Below, piece by piece: positions 1 through 10,766 of a DNA stretch of 64,000 bases. Within the stretch, counting starts at the first letter, position 1. Each line of letters begins with the position of its first letter. A program made the position numbers and the translations under genes. Origin of the DNA: Pararhizobium gei (GTDB taxonomy: Bacteria; Pseudomonadota; Alphaproteobacteria; Rhizobiales; Rhizobiaceae); assembly GCF_029223885.1 (NCBI RefSeq), contig NZ_CP119409.1:2754001-2818000 (forward strand). Direction: 5' to 3'. The notes beneath the pieces are model-generated. The model made no database searches, was not told the DNA's origin, and saw nothing but the letters and a program-made list of their open reading frames with translations.

Positions 1-37
1 CATCGAACACAGCGAAATGATAGAAGAACGTAGACAT
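1..37 (-). CDS. 5' end of an unidentified gene, cut by the window edge
   Basis: Only twelve codons are visible, reading MSTFFYHFAVFD, with an ATG at 37-35 on the minus strand. A strong ribosome-binding site (TTAGGAGGATAC) lies just upstream, which is the main reason to believe this start. It follows ilvC in the same direction but is separated from it by a terminator-like hairpin, so it probably has its own promoter. Too little is visible to name a function. Confidence 0.55.
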   Translation of the reverse strand, partial: MSTFFYHFAVFD

Positions 38-99
38 GGCAGTATCCTCCTAAGGCGGATAATACTCCAAAATGCGTCATTTTCCAAATCTTGCTTTGA

Positions 100-137
100 A
101 AAAGGGGAAAGGCCGGAGAACAAAACTCCGGCCTTCC
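100..137 (-). terminator. rho-independent terminator after ilvC
   Basis: Read on the minus strand, an 8-bp GC-rich stem (GGCCGGAG paired with CTCCGGCC at 111-118 and 126-133) is followed by TTTCCCCTTTTT. It lies 41 bases past the ilvC stop codon. Confidence 0.75.
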
Positions 138-177
138 AGTACAATGCGATGCAACATTTCCATGTTGCTATGCAAAA

Positions 178-1907
<1,730 letters not shown>

Positions 1908-1911
1908 CAAA

Positions 1912-1925
1912 GTACCGTACGGTAC
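1912..1925. promoter_or_regulatory. candidate TetR operator palindrome
   Basis: GTACCGTACGGTAC is a perfect 14-bp palindrome 4 bases upstream of the TetR start codon. Palindromes with a TACCGTACGGTA-like core are typical of operators for this regulator family. Its position at the translation start fits autorepression. This is an inference from sequence symmetry and position. Confidence 0.6.
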
Positions 1926-2131
1926 GGTTCTGCTTATGTCGCAAAGATTTTGGCGGGTCAAGAGGCAAGTGCAGAATAATCAGGCAGAAATCCCACGGTC
2001 ACACGCTGAATGCGCGACCAGCCAAATACTCCGAAAATGTGCAGCCGCGGTGTATTCGATATCGCTTTTGTTCCGTGACATGCGCTCCTGCCCTCAGCTA
2101 TAGATGAGCTTCATTCTCCTGGGGAGGTTCC

Positions 2132-2578
2132 ATGTTCCGGCCTATCGCTACCACTGTCTTGTCCTGCTTCATGCTGCTTGCGCCCTTGACCGCCTCAGCC
2201 GAATCCGCGGACGACGTGCGCGGCCGCATCGAGGACCTGCACGGCAATGCGGACGGCTTCGACGAGGCTTTCAAGTTGGTGACGGAAGCAATGAAATTCG
2301 GCGATCCGGTCACGATCTCCGACCTCGGCAACTATCCGCTGACGGTGAACGCCAACGGCGAAACCTACGATATCCTGTCCGCCAAGGACATGCTCGACAA
2401 CTACGGCTCGCTGGTGATGCAGGAAACCCAGAATGCCGTTTCGGAACAGCAATATGGCGATCTGATCGTGAACAGCGACGGCGTCGGTCTCGCCAACGGC
2501 GCGCTCTGGATGAGCGCCATCTGCGATAATGATGACTGCACCCAGTCCCACTGGGCCATCATGAGCATCAATAATTAA
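2132..2578 (+). CDS. exported hypothetical protein
   Basis: 148 residues, with a clear Sec signal peptide at about 1-23 (MFRPIATTVLSCFMLLAPLTASA, cut before ES), so the mature protein of about 125 residues is periplasmic. A good ribosome-binding site (CTGGGGAGG) precedes the ATG. The mature part is acidic and has two cysteines close together near the C-terminus (ICDNDDC), which could form a disulfide. I do not recognise the family. The alternating pattern vaguely resembles small NTF2-like folds, but this is only a guess. It stands alone between divergent and convergent neighbours. Confidence 0.75.
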   Translation: MFRPIATTVLSCFMLLAPLTASAESADDVRGRIEDLHGNADGFDEAFKLVTEAMKFGDPVTISDLGNYPLTVNANGETYDILSAKDMLDNYGSLVMQETQNAVSEQQYGDLIVNSDGVGLANGALWMSAICDNDDCTQSHWAIMSINN

Positions 2579-2601
2579 GGCGAGGACCTGACCCGAGCCC
2601 G

Positions 2602-3855
2602 TCAGGCTATCCAGTGCAGCGGCTCGCAATCTCTCTGCCAGCGGCATTCGGAAAGGCCGGTCGATTCAAAAGGATCGATCAGCGTTCCGGCAACGATCGA
2701 GGCGAGCAGGCGCGGCATCGGCGGAACCTTGGCGATGCTGGAAACCAGCCGATCCCGGATCCAGGCAACGGCTGCCGAATCGGATTGATAAAAGGGCGTA
2801 AAGGCGAGCGACAGCATCTGGAAAAGCCTGACATGATCGCGGCGCGCGCGTGCATAGGCAGGAAGCGCCAAGGCCAGATCGTCATGTATTTCCAGTGCAT
2901 GGGAGAGCGCGGCCGCATCGAGCAGGGCCATGTTCGCCCCCTGCCCCAGTTGCGGGCTCGTGGAGTGGGCGCTGTCGCCGATGAAGGCGAGCCGATCGGC
3001 GAAAGGCGGAAGCGCCGTGCGATGGGCGTAGCGCGCCAGAACCAGTTGATCCCAGTCGAGAATCTGATCGAGAAACGGCGCACTGTCGGGCCAGTATCCA
3101 TAAACTCTGTTCTTCCAGGCATTGATTCCCGCGGCCCGGGTTGCCTCCACGTCGGCAAGTTTCAGGCTCCAGAAAAACGCGGTCTTGTCAGCCGCCCCAA
3201 CCCGAGCCCGACCCGCCGGCAGAACGCCGATCATGACCTTGGCCTTGTCGTAACGCTGCGTCAGGGCGCGTTTGTCGGAAACAGTGTCTTCGGCATCCAG
3301 CGTCGCCCAGAAAGCGCCATAGGCGAGTTCGCGGACGATCGGAGCCGAGGACGAGCCGGTGATCAGCGGCGAGCGCGCGCCGCTGGCATCGATCACCAGA
3401 TCGTAGCTGCCGATTTCTGCACCGTCTTTATCCATCAAACTCCGTTTACCGGCCCGCAGAACCGCGGCCGACAGGGACACGCCGCATCGGATGGGGATGC
3501 CTTGGGCAAGGATGGCGTCATGCAGCACCCCGAACAGGGCTGCCCGGTGCACGGCAAGACCGTATCTGCCGCCGGGAGCCGCATCGTAGCGCACGTCGAG
3601 TACGGTGCGGCCGCTCAGGGCATCGGCGCCATGGAGCCGATCTATTCTATTCCCCAGCGCCCGGATACTGTCGAAAAGACCAAGCGCATGAAGAACAGTC
3701 AAGCCGGTCGGTTGCATCAACAGTCCGGAGCCGACCGGCGCCGCCCTGTCGAATCGCTCAATGATCTCGACCCTGTGCCCCGCCCGCGACAGAAAGAGCG
3801 CCGCTGCAAGACCCGCCGGTCCGGCACCCGCTATACCGATTTCGAGCTTCCTCAT
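2602..3855 (-). CDS. FAD-dependent monooxygenase, UbiH/PHBH-like
   Basis: A 417-residue single-component flavoprotein hydroxylase, probably NAD(P)H-dependent. The dinucleotide-binding motif GAGPAG is at residues 10-15 followed by an acidic strand end (VEIIERF). The second signature, VIDASGARS, lies mid-protein. The FAD ribose-binding motif FIGDSAHSTSPQLGQGANMAL lies near residue 290. These three in order define the p-hydroxybenzoate hydroxylase fold. The substrate cannot be told; no dioxygenase or other ring-cleavage gene is next to it. It runs tail-to-tail with the exported protein gene, 23 bases apart. Confidence 0.88.
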   Translation of the reverse strand: MRKLEIGIAGAGPAGLAAALFLSRAGHRVEIIERFDRAAPVGSGLLMQPTGLTVLHALGLFDSIRALGNRIDRLHGADALSGRTVLDVRYDAAPGGRYGLAVHRAALFGVLHDAILAQGIPIRCGVSLSAAVLRAGKRSLMDKDGAEIGSYDLVIDASGARSPLITGSSSAPIVRELAYGAFWATLDAEDTVSDKRALTQRYDKAKVMIGVLPAGRARVGAADKTAFFWSLKLADVEATRAAGINAWKNRVYGYWPDSAPFLDQILDWDQLVLARYAHRTALPPFADRLAFIGDSAHSTSPQLGQGANMALLDAAALSHALEIHDDLALALPAYARARRDHVRLFQMLSLAFTPFYQSDSAAVAWIRDRLVSSIAKVPPMPRLLASIVAGTLIDPFESTGLSECRWQRDCEPLHWIA

Positions 3856-3942
3856 GCTGCCCCGCTGGTCCTGCCCTCGCGATCATCTGTAGAATGGCAT
3901 GACCCTGGCGTCCACAGAGCCTGACCGGCCTAATTGTCGCGC

Positions 3943-4350
3943 TTAGAGCGCAGCCGCATCATAGTCGGCGCGGGCGGCCCGGATCCGGTCGTGATTTGCG
4001 CTTGACCATTCGACAAGACCGCCGATCAGCACGAGGAAAGACTGACCGAGCGGAGTGAGGCTATATTCCACGCTTGGAGGCTGGGTCGGAAAGACCTTGC
4101 GGCCCAGATACCCGTCGCGCTGCAGGTCGCGCAATGTCTGGGTCAGCATGCGCTGGGAAATATCGGGAATGAGCCGGCGCAGCGCCGAAAACCGCATCGG
4201 ACCATCAGCGAGGGCCAGGATCATCAGCGTGTTCCATTTGCCGCCGATGTTGTCGATCACATCCCGCACCGGACAATTGGCTCTGGAAAACACCATGCCG
4301 TTGATGACGATCACCTGCTCGCCTTCGGTCTTGCCTGCCATCCTGTTCAT
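3943..4350 (-). CDS. HxlR-family winged-helix regulator (YtfH-like)
   Basis: 135 residues with the HxlR signature: CPVRDVIDNIGGKWNTLMILALADGPMRFSALRR, then ISQRMLTQTLRDLQRDGYL, the recognition helix and wing. The conserved cysteine is Cys26, placed like the redox-sensing cysteine known in HypR-type members. It is divergent from the QorB-like gene with a 158-base shared intergenic region. The same pairing of an HxlR regulator (ytfH) with qorB (ytfG) is known in Escherichia coli. It probably senses electrophile or oxidant stress and controls the neighbour; this is inferred from family and context. The start has a purine-rich site (GAAGGGAA) upstream. Confidence 0.9.
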   Translation of the reverse strand: MNRMAGKTEGEQVIVINGMVFSRANCPVRDVIDNIGGKWNTLMILALADGPMRFSALRRLIPDISQRMLTQTLRDLQRDGYLGRKVFPTQPPSVEYSLTPLGQSFLVLIGGLVEWSSANHDRIRAARADYDAAAL

Positions 4351-4508
4351 GAGCCGGTTCCCTTCACGTAACCACGATAGAAAAAACTGCCTCCTTTACA
4401 TCCGCCGGGCGATAGCGAAATAAGAGCAGGTCTCATTTCGGAACCATATCCCAAACCGGATGCGCCGGCAACGAACCGGCTGCCATCCTCATCAAAAAAG
4501 GATCTAAC

Positions 4509-5396
4509 ATGTCTGAAACCCTCCTCGTCACCGGCGCCGCCGGGCAGCTCGGCCGCCTCGTCCTCGACGGACTGCTTGCGTCCGGCAAGATCTCGCCGGC
4601 CAGTATCGTCGCAACCAGCCGCGACACCGCAAAGCTCGCTGACTACGCGGCCAAGGGTGTCCAGACCCGCCCGGCCGACTTCGATGATGCAGCGTCCCTC
4701 GAAGCCGCCTTTCTAGGCGCCAACCGTATCCTGATCATCTCGACGGATGCACTCGACGAGCCGGGCAAGCGCCTTCGCCAGCATAAGGCCGCTGTTGCCG
4801 CCGCAGAGAAGGCAGGCGCCAAGCACATTTTATACACCTCCATGCCAAGCCCGGAAACTTCGGCCGTCACCTTCGCGGGCGATCATCTCGGCACCGAAAA
4901 CGCCATCAAGGCGACAGGCATCCCCTACACCATTCTGCGCAATGGCTGGTACATGGAAAACCTCTTCATGGCCCTGCCGCATGCTCTGGCCTCGGGCCAA
5001 TGGTACAGCGCCGCCGGAAATGGAGAACTCGCGCATATCGCCCGCGCGGACATCGCCAAGGCCATCGTCGGCGCCCTTCTGTCTGACGCAACGGAAAGCG
5101 CGACATACACGCTGACCGGAGAAACGAAACACACGACGGACGAGGTGGCCGCGCTGGTCAGCCAAGCCACCGGCAAGCCGCTGGAGGTCGTGCATGTCAC
5201 GGACGAACAGCTCGCGGGCGGACTGAAGGCAGCGGGCCTGCCGGAAGGCTTCATTCCGGTGATCGTCTCCTTCGACACCAATACCCGCGAAGGTCATATC
5301 AGCATGGTCACTGCGGATGCTGCAAAACTTTCGGGCCAGACGCTGACCACCCTCGAAAGCTTCCTCGAAGCCAGCAAGCCCGTGTTGCTCGCATAA
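4509..5396 (+). CDS. NmrA-like NAD(P)-binding reductase (QorB-like)
   Basis: 295 residues of the atypical short-chain dehydrogenase group that includes E. coli quinone oxidoreductase 2. The N-terminal Rossmann motif GAAGQLGR is at residues 9-16. Later markers match QorB and NmrA relatives: ILYTSMP, the TILRNGWYMENL stretch around residue 140, and a C-terminal NAD(P)-fold tail. There is no classic YxxxK catalytic pair, as usual in this group. The likely role is reduction of quinones or reactive carbonyls under control of the divergent HxlR protein. AAAAGGATC lies upstream of the ATG. Confidence 0.85.
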   Translation: MSETLLVTGAAGQLGRLVLDGLLASGKISPASIVATSRDTAKLADYAAKGVQTRPADFDDAASLEAAFLGANRILIISTDALDEPGKRLRQHKAAVAAAEKAGAKHILYTSMPSPETSAVTFAGDHLGTENAIKATGIPYTILRNGWYMENLFMALPHALASGQWYSAAGNGELAHIARADIAKAIVGALLSDATESATYTLTGETKHTTDEVAALVSQATGKPLEVVHVTDEQLAGGLKAAGLPEGFIPVIVSFDTNTREGHISMVTADAAKLSGQTLTTLESFLEASKPVLLA

Positions 5397-5400
5397 TCCA

Positions 5401-5426
5401 AAAAGGGCTCCGTTTGCGCGGAGCCC
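5401..5426 (-). terminator. rho-independent terminator of pdxJ
   Basis: Stem GGGCTCCG/CGGAGCCC (5405-5412 with 5419-5426). On the minus strand it is followed by a T-run, so it ends pdxJ. It sits between two convergent genes and might also slow plus-strand transcripts. Confidence 0.75.
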
Positions 5427-5446
5427 TGACCTATCGCATCCTTCAG

Positions 5447-6199
5447 TCAGATGGTCTGTCCGCAGGCCCGGCAGAAACGCCGCACGGTTTCGTCCATGCC
5501 GTATTGAAGCGCATCTGCGGTCAGGCCATGGCCGATCGATACTTCCGCAAGGCCCGGTATGCGCGCGGCAAGCGGCGGCAGGTTGGCGACGGTCAGGTCG
5601 TGACCGGCATTGACACCGAGCCCGAGTTCCGCGGCCAGTTCGGCGGTCCAGCCGAGATCGTCCAGAATGGCAATGCTGCGCTCGGGATCGTCATAGCAGC
5701 CACCATAGGGACCGGTATAGAGTTCGATCCGGTCAGCGCCAGTCTCGCTCGCAATCTTCAATGCTTCGCCGTCCGGGTCGCCATCGGCAAACAGTGACAC
5801 CCGAAAGCCCTTTGTCTTCAACCGGCCGACGACAGTGCCAAGAAGAACGTGGTTCTTTCGGAAATCCCAGCCGTGGTCCGAGGTTGCCTGCGCCGGATCA
5901 TCCGGCACCAGCGTCACCTGATCTGGCTGGTGCTGATCGACAAGATCGAGAAACTCCGAGTTCGGATACCCCTCCATGTTGAATTCCGCCTGCGGGTAGA
6001 GATCGTCGATCAAGGCGCGAATCGGCGCCAGATCGGAGAAACGGATATGCCGCTGGTCGGGGCGCGGGTGCACCGTTAGGCCGCTCGCGCCTGCCGCAAG
6101 GGCGATTTCTCCAAGCCCTGTCACCGATGGCCAAGGGAGATCGCGGCGGTTTCTAAGCATGGCGATGGCGTTCAGATTTACCGAGAGTTTGGCAGGCAT
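5447..6199 (-). CDS. pdxJ: Pyridoxine 5'-phosphate synthase
   Basis: Closes the pyridoxine ring from 1-deoxyxylulose 5-phosphate and 3-amino-2-oxopropyl phosphate, the last de novo step of vitamin B6 synthesis before oxidation. The 250-residue TIM barrel shows the family blocks in order: [13 protein letters not shown] at the start, [55 protein letters not shown] and [13 protein letters not shown] (phosphate grip and catalytic His region). The frame is open further upstream, but MPAKLSVNL is where family similarity begins. It is monocistronic here and ends at a clear terminator. Confidence 0.96.
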   Translation of the reverse strand: MPAKLSVNLNAIAMLRNRRDLPWPSVTGLGEIALAAGASGLTVHPRPDQRHIRFSDLAPIRALIDDLYPQAEFNMEGYPNSEFLDLVDQHQPDQVTLVPDDPAQATSDHGWDFRKNHVLLGTVVGRLKTKGFRVSLFADGDPDGEALKIASETGADRIELYTGPYGGCYDDPERSIAILDDLGWTAELAAELGLGVNAGHDLTVANLPPLAARIPGLAEVSIGHGLTADALQYGMDETVRRFCRACGQTI

Positions 6200-6536
6200 T
6201 TCAGGACTTTCGACAAGAGAGGAGCCGTGCCCCTGTCTTAACGGCTCACTCCGCAGGCTGCAAGAAAACGGCCGGTTTAATCTTCGCCTGCAACAAAAAA
6301 TGCGGATGACGCATATTTCATGTACTATATGCGTGTAACAACCGGACGCCCGCCAAACCAGGAAAAGCCTGATCTGGTGGAGAGGGCGAGCAATCGTCTG
6401 AGACTTGCACCGCACCAACACCATGGAAAGACATCTACCGGACCGATGACACGTTGTTTGCCCACCAGCCTTTTGTTTCCAGCCGTCTCTTGCAGAAGAG
6501 CCACGTCCATGCCGCTCGCATCGGGGAGACAAGCCG

Positions 6537-7634
6537 ATGACTGAGACGGCGCGTCCCCAGGATGCCCTCATTCTCGAAGCGCTCGAACGGCTGCTGTCGA
6601 GCGCGGTCTTCGCCCGCTCGGAGCGGCTTCGGGCGTTCCTGAAATATGTGGTCGAGCGCGAAATGGAGGGCAACGGCCATCAATTGAAGGGCTACACGAT
6701 CGGGATCGACGTTTTCGATCGGCCGCAGGCCTTCAACGCCGATAGCGACCCTCTGGTGCGGGTCCATGCCGGAAAACTTCGCAAGCTTATGGCAGCTTAC
6801 TACGCCGGCGAAGGCGCAAAGGACGATTGGCGGATCGATATTCCCAAGGGAAGTTATGTGCCCATCTACAGCCGCCACAATCAACCGCCTGGCCCGGAGC
6901 CGGAACGCATTGTGGTCGCCGCGCCCAGGCGCCGTCCCGCCTGGCGGCCGGCGCCCTTCTCGTCGCCGCTCGCCCTCCTTTCCGTTCTGCCTCTGCTTAT
7001 TTTCGTGCCCCTGTCGTCGCCCGCCATGAGCGTCAGCATCCCCACACCCGCCCGGCTGCACGGAGCTGTCGTCGAACGCAAGTTCGCTGGCGCCCTGCCG
7101 CGGATCACCATCCGGACGGAGGGGCCGAAACGCGGCAAGGCTGCCCGTTTCGGCGATGCATTTGGAACGGCAGCGTCCCATTACCGCACCATCACGATAG
7201 CTCCGGCAAGATCAATGTCTGCCAATCCACGCCCGGATGCCGACCCGCTTGCCTTTACCGTCACGATCGCCGAAGAGAAACTGCAGGCCGGCCTGCGTGT
7301 CGTCATTGTCCAGGATGCGTCCTCGACGATCCTCCATGAGAGTTTGATCGATCAGGCTCATCTGGCTGCGGACGCCGATATTCTCTTCGAAAGCCTGGCG
7401 CTTGCAGAAAAAGCGCTGTCGGCGGACGGCGATCTGTACCGCTATGCGCGCAGGACATTGACCGCCAGTCCGTTGATGGCCTGCATGGCGCTGACCGATA
7501 CCTATGGAAAATTGCAGACCCGGGAGGCCTTTCACGAGGCCAGGTCCTGCCAGGAGGACTTGTCGAGCGAGCATCGCCGCAAGCTGCAGTTCGTGATCAG
7601 CGCAGGGGCGCTGCCTTTCACGCTGGCCCGGTAA
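6537..7634 (+). CDS. membrane protein with an adenylate-cyclase-associated N-terminal domain, function unknown
   Basis: 365 residues. The first ~110 residues match a domain often found at the N-terminus of rhizobial adenylate-cyclase-like and TPR regulatory proteins: [51 protein letters not shown], then [14 protein letters not shown]. This block resembles a winged-helix DNA-binding fold. A single membrane segment follows at about 140-163 ([19 protein letters not shown]), then a ~200-residue C-terminal region with no recognised cyclase or TPR domain. The layout suggests a cytoplasmic DNA- or partner-binding head tied to a periplasmic sensor, like ToxR/CadC in general plan only. GGGGAGAC precedes the ATG. 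Confidence 0.75.
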   Translation: MTETARPQDALILEALERLLSSAVFARSERLRAFLKYVVEREMEGNGHQLKGYTIGIDVFDRPQAFNADSDPLVRVHAGKLRKLMAAYYAGEGAKDDWRIDIPKGSYVPIYSRHNQPPGPEPERIVVAAPRRRPAWRPAPFSSPLALLSVLPLLIFVPLSSPAMSVSIPTPARLHGAVVERKFAGALPRITIRTEGPKRGKAARFGDAFGTAASHYRTITIAPARSMSANPRPDADPLAFTVTIAEEKLQAGLRVVIVQDASSTILHESLIDQAHLAADADILFESLALAEKALSADGDLYRYARRTLTASPLMACMALTDTYGKLQTREAFHEARSCQEDLSSEHRRKLQFVISAGALPFTLAR

Positions 7635-7664
7635 CCAGGACAGCCGCTACGGCTGCCCGAGCCG

Positions 7665-8795
7665 TCACCGGACGATCGTCAGCGTTTCCGCGGCGCGGGT
7701 GATCGCCGTGTAGAGCCAGCGTTCGCGGGTGTCGCGAAAGGCCCAGCTTTCATCGAACAGCACCACATCGTTCCACTGCGAGCCCTGGGCCTTGTGCACG
7801 GTCAGGGCATAGCCGTAGTCGAACTCATCGTACCGCTTGCGCGTCGACCAGGGGATTTCGCCCTCGACATCCTCGAAGGCGGTTTTCAAGAGCTTGATCT
7901 TGGCCGCGCCGCGATCCATGTCGTCGTCCTCAGGCCGGATCATCAGGTTGATACCCGGCTTCACCGTTTCCTTGGACGAGGTCATGACCTGCCAGAGCGA
8001 GCCGTTCAGCAGTCCCTTGGCGGGATCGTTGCGCAGGCAGACCAGCTTGTCGCCCGACTGCGGATAATCGGTGGTAAAGCCTTTCAACTCCCGCAGCCGC
8101 ATATTATAGCGGCGTCGCGTCTTGTTGGTTCCGACAAGCACCTGATCTGCGTCCAGCACGAGGCTTTGCGTCACCTCGTTCTTGGAAATGACTCTGGCCG
8201 TCGTGCCATAGTCTCCATGCATGATCTCCTTACCTTCGCGCACCTGCATGGCGAGCTTGATGATCGGATTGTCACGGGCCTGCCGGTGGATGTCCGTCAA
8301 GAGATAATCCGGTTCCTCGTTGGTAAAATAGCCGCCACCGGAGACCGGCGGCAGTTGGCCGGGATCGCCAAGCACGAGGATCGGTGTGCCGAAGCTCATC
8401 AGATCCCTGCCCAATGCCTCGTCCACCATCGAGCATTCGTCGACGATGATCAGTGCCGCCTTGGCGACCGGGCTCTGGCGGTTGATCGAAAACATCGGCG
8501 CGATGGACGTCTTGCCGGTTTCCTCGTTCGACACTTCCTCCTCGCCGCGCGGCCGGTAGATCAGCGAATGAATGGTCTTGGCGTTCGACGCGCCCTTTGA
8601 GCGCAGCACCTGTGCAGCCTTGCCGGTAAAGGCGGCGAACAGCACATCGCCATCGACATGTTCGGCAAAGTGGCGGGCAAGCGTGGTCTTTCCGGTTCCG
8701 GCATAACCGAAGAGGCGAAAGAGCGGCGATCGTCCCTCCTTCAGCCAGCGCGAAACGGCCTTCAGGGCTTCATCCTGTTGTGGTGCGAATTCCAT
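7665..8795 (-). CDS. RecD-like ATP-dependent DNA helicase
   Basis: 376-residue superfamily 1B helicase (AAA_30/UvrD_C_2 type). Motifs in order: Walker A GYAGTGKTTL near residue 30, LFAAFTGKAAQVLR, Walker B LIIVDECSMVD, motif III LVLGDPGQLPPV, and the C-terminal motifs DYGYALTVHKAQGSQW and LYTAITRA. It lacks the long N-terminal domain of true RecD, so it is a short stand-alone 5'-3' helicase rather than part of RecBCD. Homologues of this size are common in alphaproteobacteria. Start chosen at MEFAPQQDEALKAV, where similarity begins; the open frame upstream is not protein-like. It lies downstream of the nitrile hydratase operon after a 313-base gap. Confidence 0.92.
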   Translation of the reverse strand: MEFAPQQDEALKAVSRWLKEGRSPLFRLFGYAGTGKTTLARHFAEHVDGDVLFAAFTGKAAQVLRSKGASNAKTIHSLIYRPRGEEEVSNEETGKTSIAPMFSINRQSPVAKAALIIVDECSMVDEALGRDLMSFGTPILVLGDPGQLPPVSGGGYFTNEEPDYLLTDIHRQARDNPIIKLAMQVREGKEIMHGDYGTTARVISKNEVTQSLVLDADQVLVGTNKTRRRYNMRLRELKGFTTDYPQSGDKLVCLRNDPAKGLLNGSLWQVMTSSKETVKPGINLMIRPEDDDMDRGAAKIKLLKTAFEDVEGEIPWSTRKRYDEFDYGYALTVHKAQGSQWNDVVLFDESWAFRDTRERWLYTAITRAAETLTIVR

Positions 8796-9108
8796 GGCCG
8801 ATCTATTGCCCGATTCGCCGTCTTCTGTCGCCCGGCTTGAAGGGCAGGCTTGGCGCTGGCAATCGCATACGCGTCCGGCAACCTCGGGAAACCGCCACGC
8901 GGAAGGCATATCGGCACCCGTGTCGCATAATACATGATAGAAGCAAAAAGACCGTCCACCGCCGTGATTGGTGACTGTGAAAGCGTTGACGTCACGACAG
9001 CGCCTTTTGAAAACCCAAAGCTGCGACCGCCTCGGGAATCGGCAGCTGGGAAAAGCCGGTCCAATGGGGCTTTGTCGCGAAGTGCGCCGCGCGGAAGCGA
9101 TCGTGAGT
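8796..9108. other. intergenic region, no gene seen
   Basis: 313 bases between the helicase start and the stop of the nitrile hydratase activator. Several frames are open, but none has a plausible start, ribosome-binding site or family resemblance. It must hold the helicase promoter. No clear hairpin terminator was found for the nitrile hydratase operon. Confidence 0.5.
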
Positions 9109-9474
9109 TTACCGCAGCGGATCGTTGTCCAGCCGGATGGGCTTTCCATGGGGCGTCGCCGCGGCCGCACGCTGCCAGCTTTGCGAGAGTTGATCGAGAT
9201 CGGCCTTCGAGGTGATCGACAGTTCCGTGACGAGCCGTGACAATGCCGCGACCCAACAGTCGAAATAATCGGCCGCATCGGCGCGCCGGCCCGGGCGATA
9301 AAGCTCCTGCGACAGGACTTCCGCCCATTCGCTCCAGGAGAACACGCCCTTCTCGTAGAGGCTCACCGTCATCGCAAAGGCATCCGCCTGCCAGGGTTCG
9401 GCAAAGACCGGATCGCCCTCGGGCGACCTTGGAAGTTCGGGCGAGTTCGCCAGCAATGCAGCAGGCTTACGCAT
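9109..9474 (-). CDS. Nitrile hydratase accessory protein (activator, P14K-like)
   Basis: 121 residues. It belongs to the small activators that deliver cobalt to nitrile hydratase and are related in sequence to the beta subunit N-terminus: FAEPWQADAFAMTVSLYEKGVFSWSEWAEVLSQEL is the diagnostic block, then YFDCWVAALSRLV. The start ATG overlaps the end of the beta gene by a few bases (coordinates 9467-9474), the usual coupled layout. In known cobalt-type enzymes this protein swaps or helps load the alpha subunit so that the metal-site cysteines become oxidised. The role is inferred from the family and the gene order alpha-beta-activator. Confidence 0.88.
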   Translation of the reverse strand: MRKPAALLANSPELPRSPEGDPVFAEPWQADAFAMTVSLYEKGVFSWSEWAEVLSQELYRPGRRADAADYFDCWVAALSRLVTELSITSKADLDQLSQSWQRAAAATPHGKPIRLDNDPLR

Positions 9475-10126
9475 GTTCAAGATAGCTCTCCCAGGCATCG
9501 ATCGACACCGTCAGCGACGGATCCGCCCCCTCGCCCCATATTTCCTCTCCATCGAACACTACCGTATAAACCCATTGTGGATTTTCGCCTTTCCCATGGG
9601 CATTCTCGTCGGGAAAGACGAACGAGCCCTGCACGCTCTCGACGATGCCCGTCTTCGAACGGGCATAGCGCGGCAGGCGCGTATGGGTCAGAGGATTGAA
9701 ATTCCGGGTGCGCACCTGCTGGCCGGGGGTGAACAGCGGATCGGTCGTCGCGGGGCGGTCGCAGGGGGCGCCTTTGGCAAGAACGGACGGGACCATAGCG
9801 GCGGTCAATATGCGTTTCGGCTCACGGCTCTTTTCCAGCAACACGCCCGCAGCCAGTTCGTCGGCTGAAACGAAGCCGTGGCGCTGCAGGAGCACCTCCA
9901 GCGCTCGCGTCCAGATTTCATAGTAACTGGCCGACAGGTAGGTCGCCGGCGGCAGGCTTTCGCGGGCATGGCGGCTTTCATCGATGGTCCAGGCCCCGAA
10001 AGCACCGCAGGACAGGGTCAGCCCCAGCGCACGCTTCTCCCAATCGGCATGAAACAACGGTTCGTTGGTTTCAGGCGCGACCGGGCCGAACCCATGCTGC
10101 CCGCCAAGGTCCTGGGCGCCGTTCAT
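9467..10126 (-). CDS. nthB: Nitrile hydratase subunit beta
   Basis: 219 residues, close to the usual 210-230. The N-terminus [16 protein letters not shown] is a hallmark of the family. The C-terminal SH3-like half is recognisable from [44 protein letters not shown] and [14 protein letters not shown]. It forms the substrate pocket with the alpha subunit and hydrates nitriles to amides. The start overlaps the end of the alpha gene by 4 bases, so translation is coupled. No amidase is adjacent to carry the amide on to the acid. Confidence 0.95.
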   Translation of the reverse strand: MNGAQDLGGQHGFGPVAPETNEPLFHADWEKRALGLTLSCGAFGAWTIDESRHARESLPPATYLSASYYEIWTRALEVLLQRHGFVSADELAAGVLLEKSREPKRILTAAMVPSVLAKGAPCDRPATTDPLFTPGQQVRTRNFNPLTHTRLPRYARSKTGIVESVQGSFVFPDENAHGKGENPQWVYTVVFDGEEIWGEGADPSLTVSIDAWESYLEHA

Positions 10127-10752
10127 GCCGCTTCTCCGACTGTTTTTGCCAGTCCGGTGCCGATCATCGAATCCCGTGTCACAAGATCGGCGAGCGCCTC
10201 CGGCGTGAACCCCTCCGTGCCCTCTGGCCGCTCGGGAATGACGATATAGCGAAGCTCGGCCGTCGAATCCCAGACGCGGATCTTCCTGGTCTCGGGCAAA
10301 ACAACTCCGAATTCACCCAGCACACCACGCGGATCGATCACCGCGCGCGAACGATAGGGCGGTGCCTTGTACCAGACGGGCGGCAGTCCGAGCACCGCCC
10401 ATGGGTAGCAGGAGCATAGGGTGCAGACCACGAGATTGTGGATATCAGGCGTATTGAAGACCGCGCGCATATGCTCGCCCTGGCGGCCGCTATAGCCGAG
10501 GCTGGCAATCGCAGCCGTGGCGTCGCGTCGCAACCAGTCGGCAAAGTCCGGTTCGCTCCATGCCTTTGCGACGACGCGGGCGCCGTTGCGCGGCCCGATC
10601 CTGGTCTCGTAGGTCTCGACGATGGCGTCGATCGCTGCCGGATCAATCAGGCCCTTCTGCGTCAGCACGGTTTCAAGCGCCTTCACCCGCGCTTCCATCG
10701 GCGAAAAATGGTTGTCATGATGGTCATGCTCATCGTGATGGGGGTGATGCAT
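10123..10752 (-). CDS. nthA: Nitrile hydratase subunit alpha, cobalt type, with His-rich N-terminus
   Basis: 209 residues. The metal site [10 protein letters not shown] places the ligand cysteines at 110, 113 and 115 and the serine at 114; Thr after the first Cys marks the cobalt type, as opposed to CSLCSC of iron enzymes. In known enzymes two of these cysteines are oxidised after translation. The first 15 residues carry eight histidines mixed with aspartates ([15 protein letters not shown]), a metal-binding-like tail outside the catalytic fold. First gene of the alpha-beta-activator operon. The DUF4239-like gene ends 14 bases upstream on the same strand and may be cotranscribed. Catalyses nitrile to amide in the cytoplasm. 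Confidence 0.96.
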   Translation of the reverse strand: MHHPHHDEHDHHDNHFSPMEARVKALETVLTQKGLIDPAAIDAIVETYETRIGPRNGARVVAKAWSEPDFADWLRRDATAAIASLGYSGRQGEHMRAVFNTPDIHNLVVCTLCSCYPWAVLGLPPVWYKAPPYRSRAVIDPRGVLGEFGVVLPETRKIRVWDSTAELRYIVIPERPEGTEGFTPEALADLVTRDSMIGTGLAKTVGEAA

Positions 10753-10766
10753 TTTATCCTCGATGG

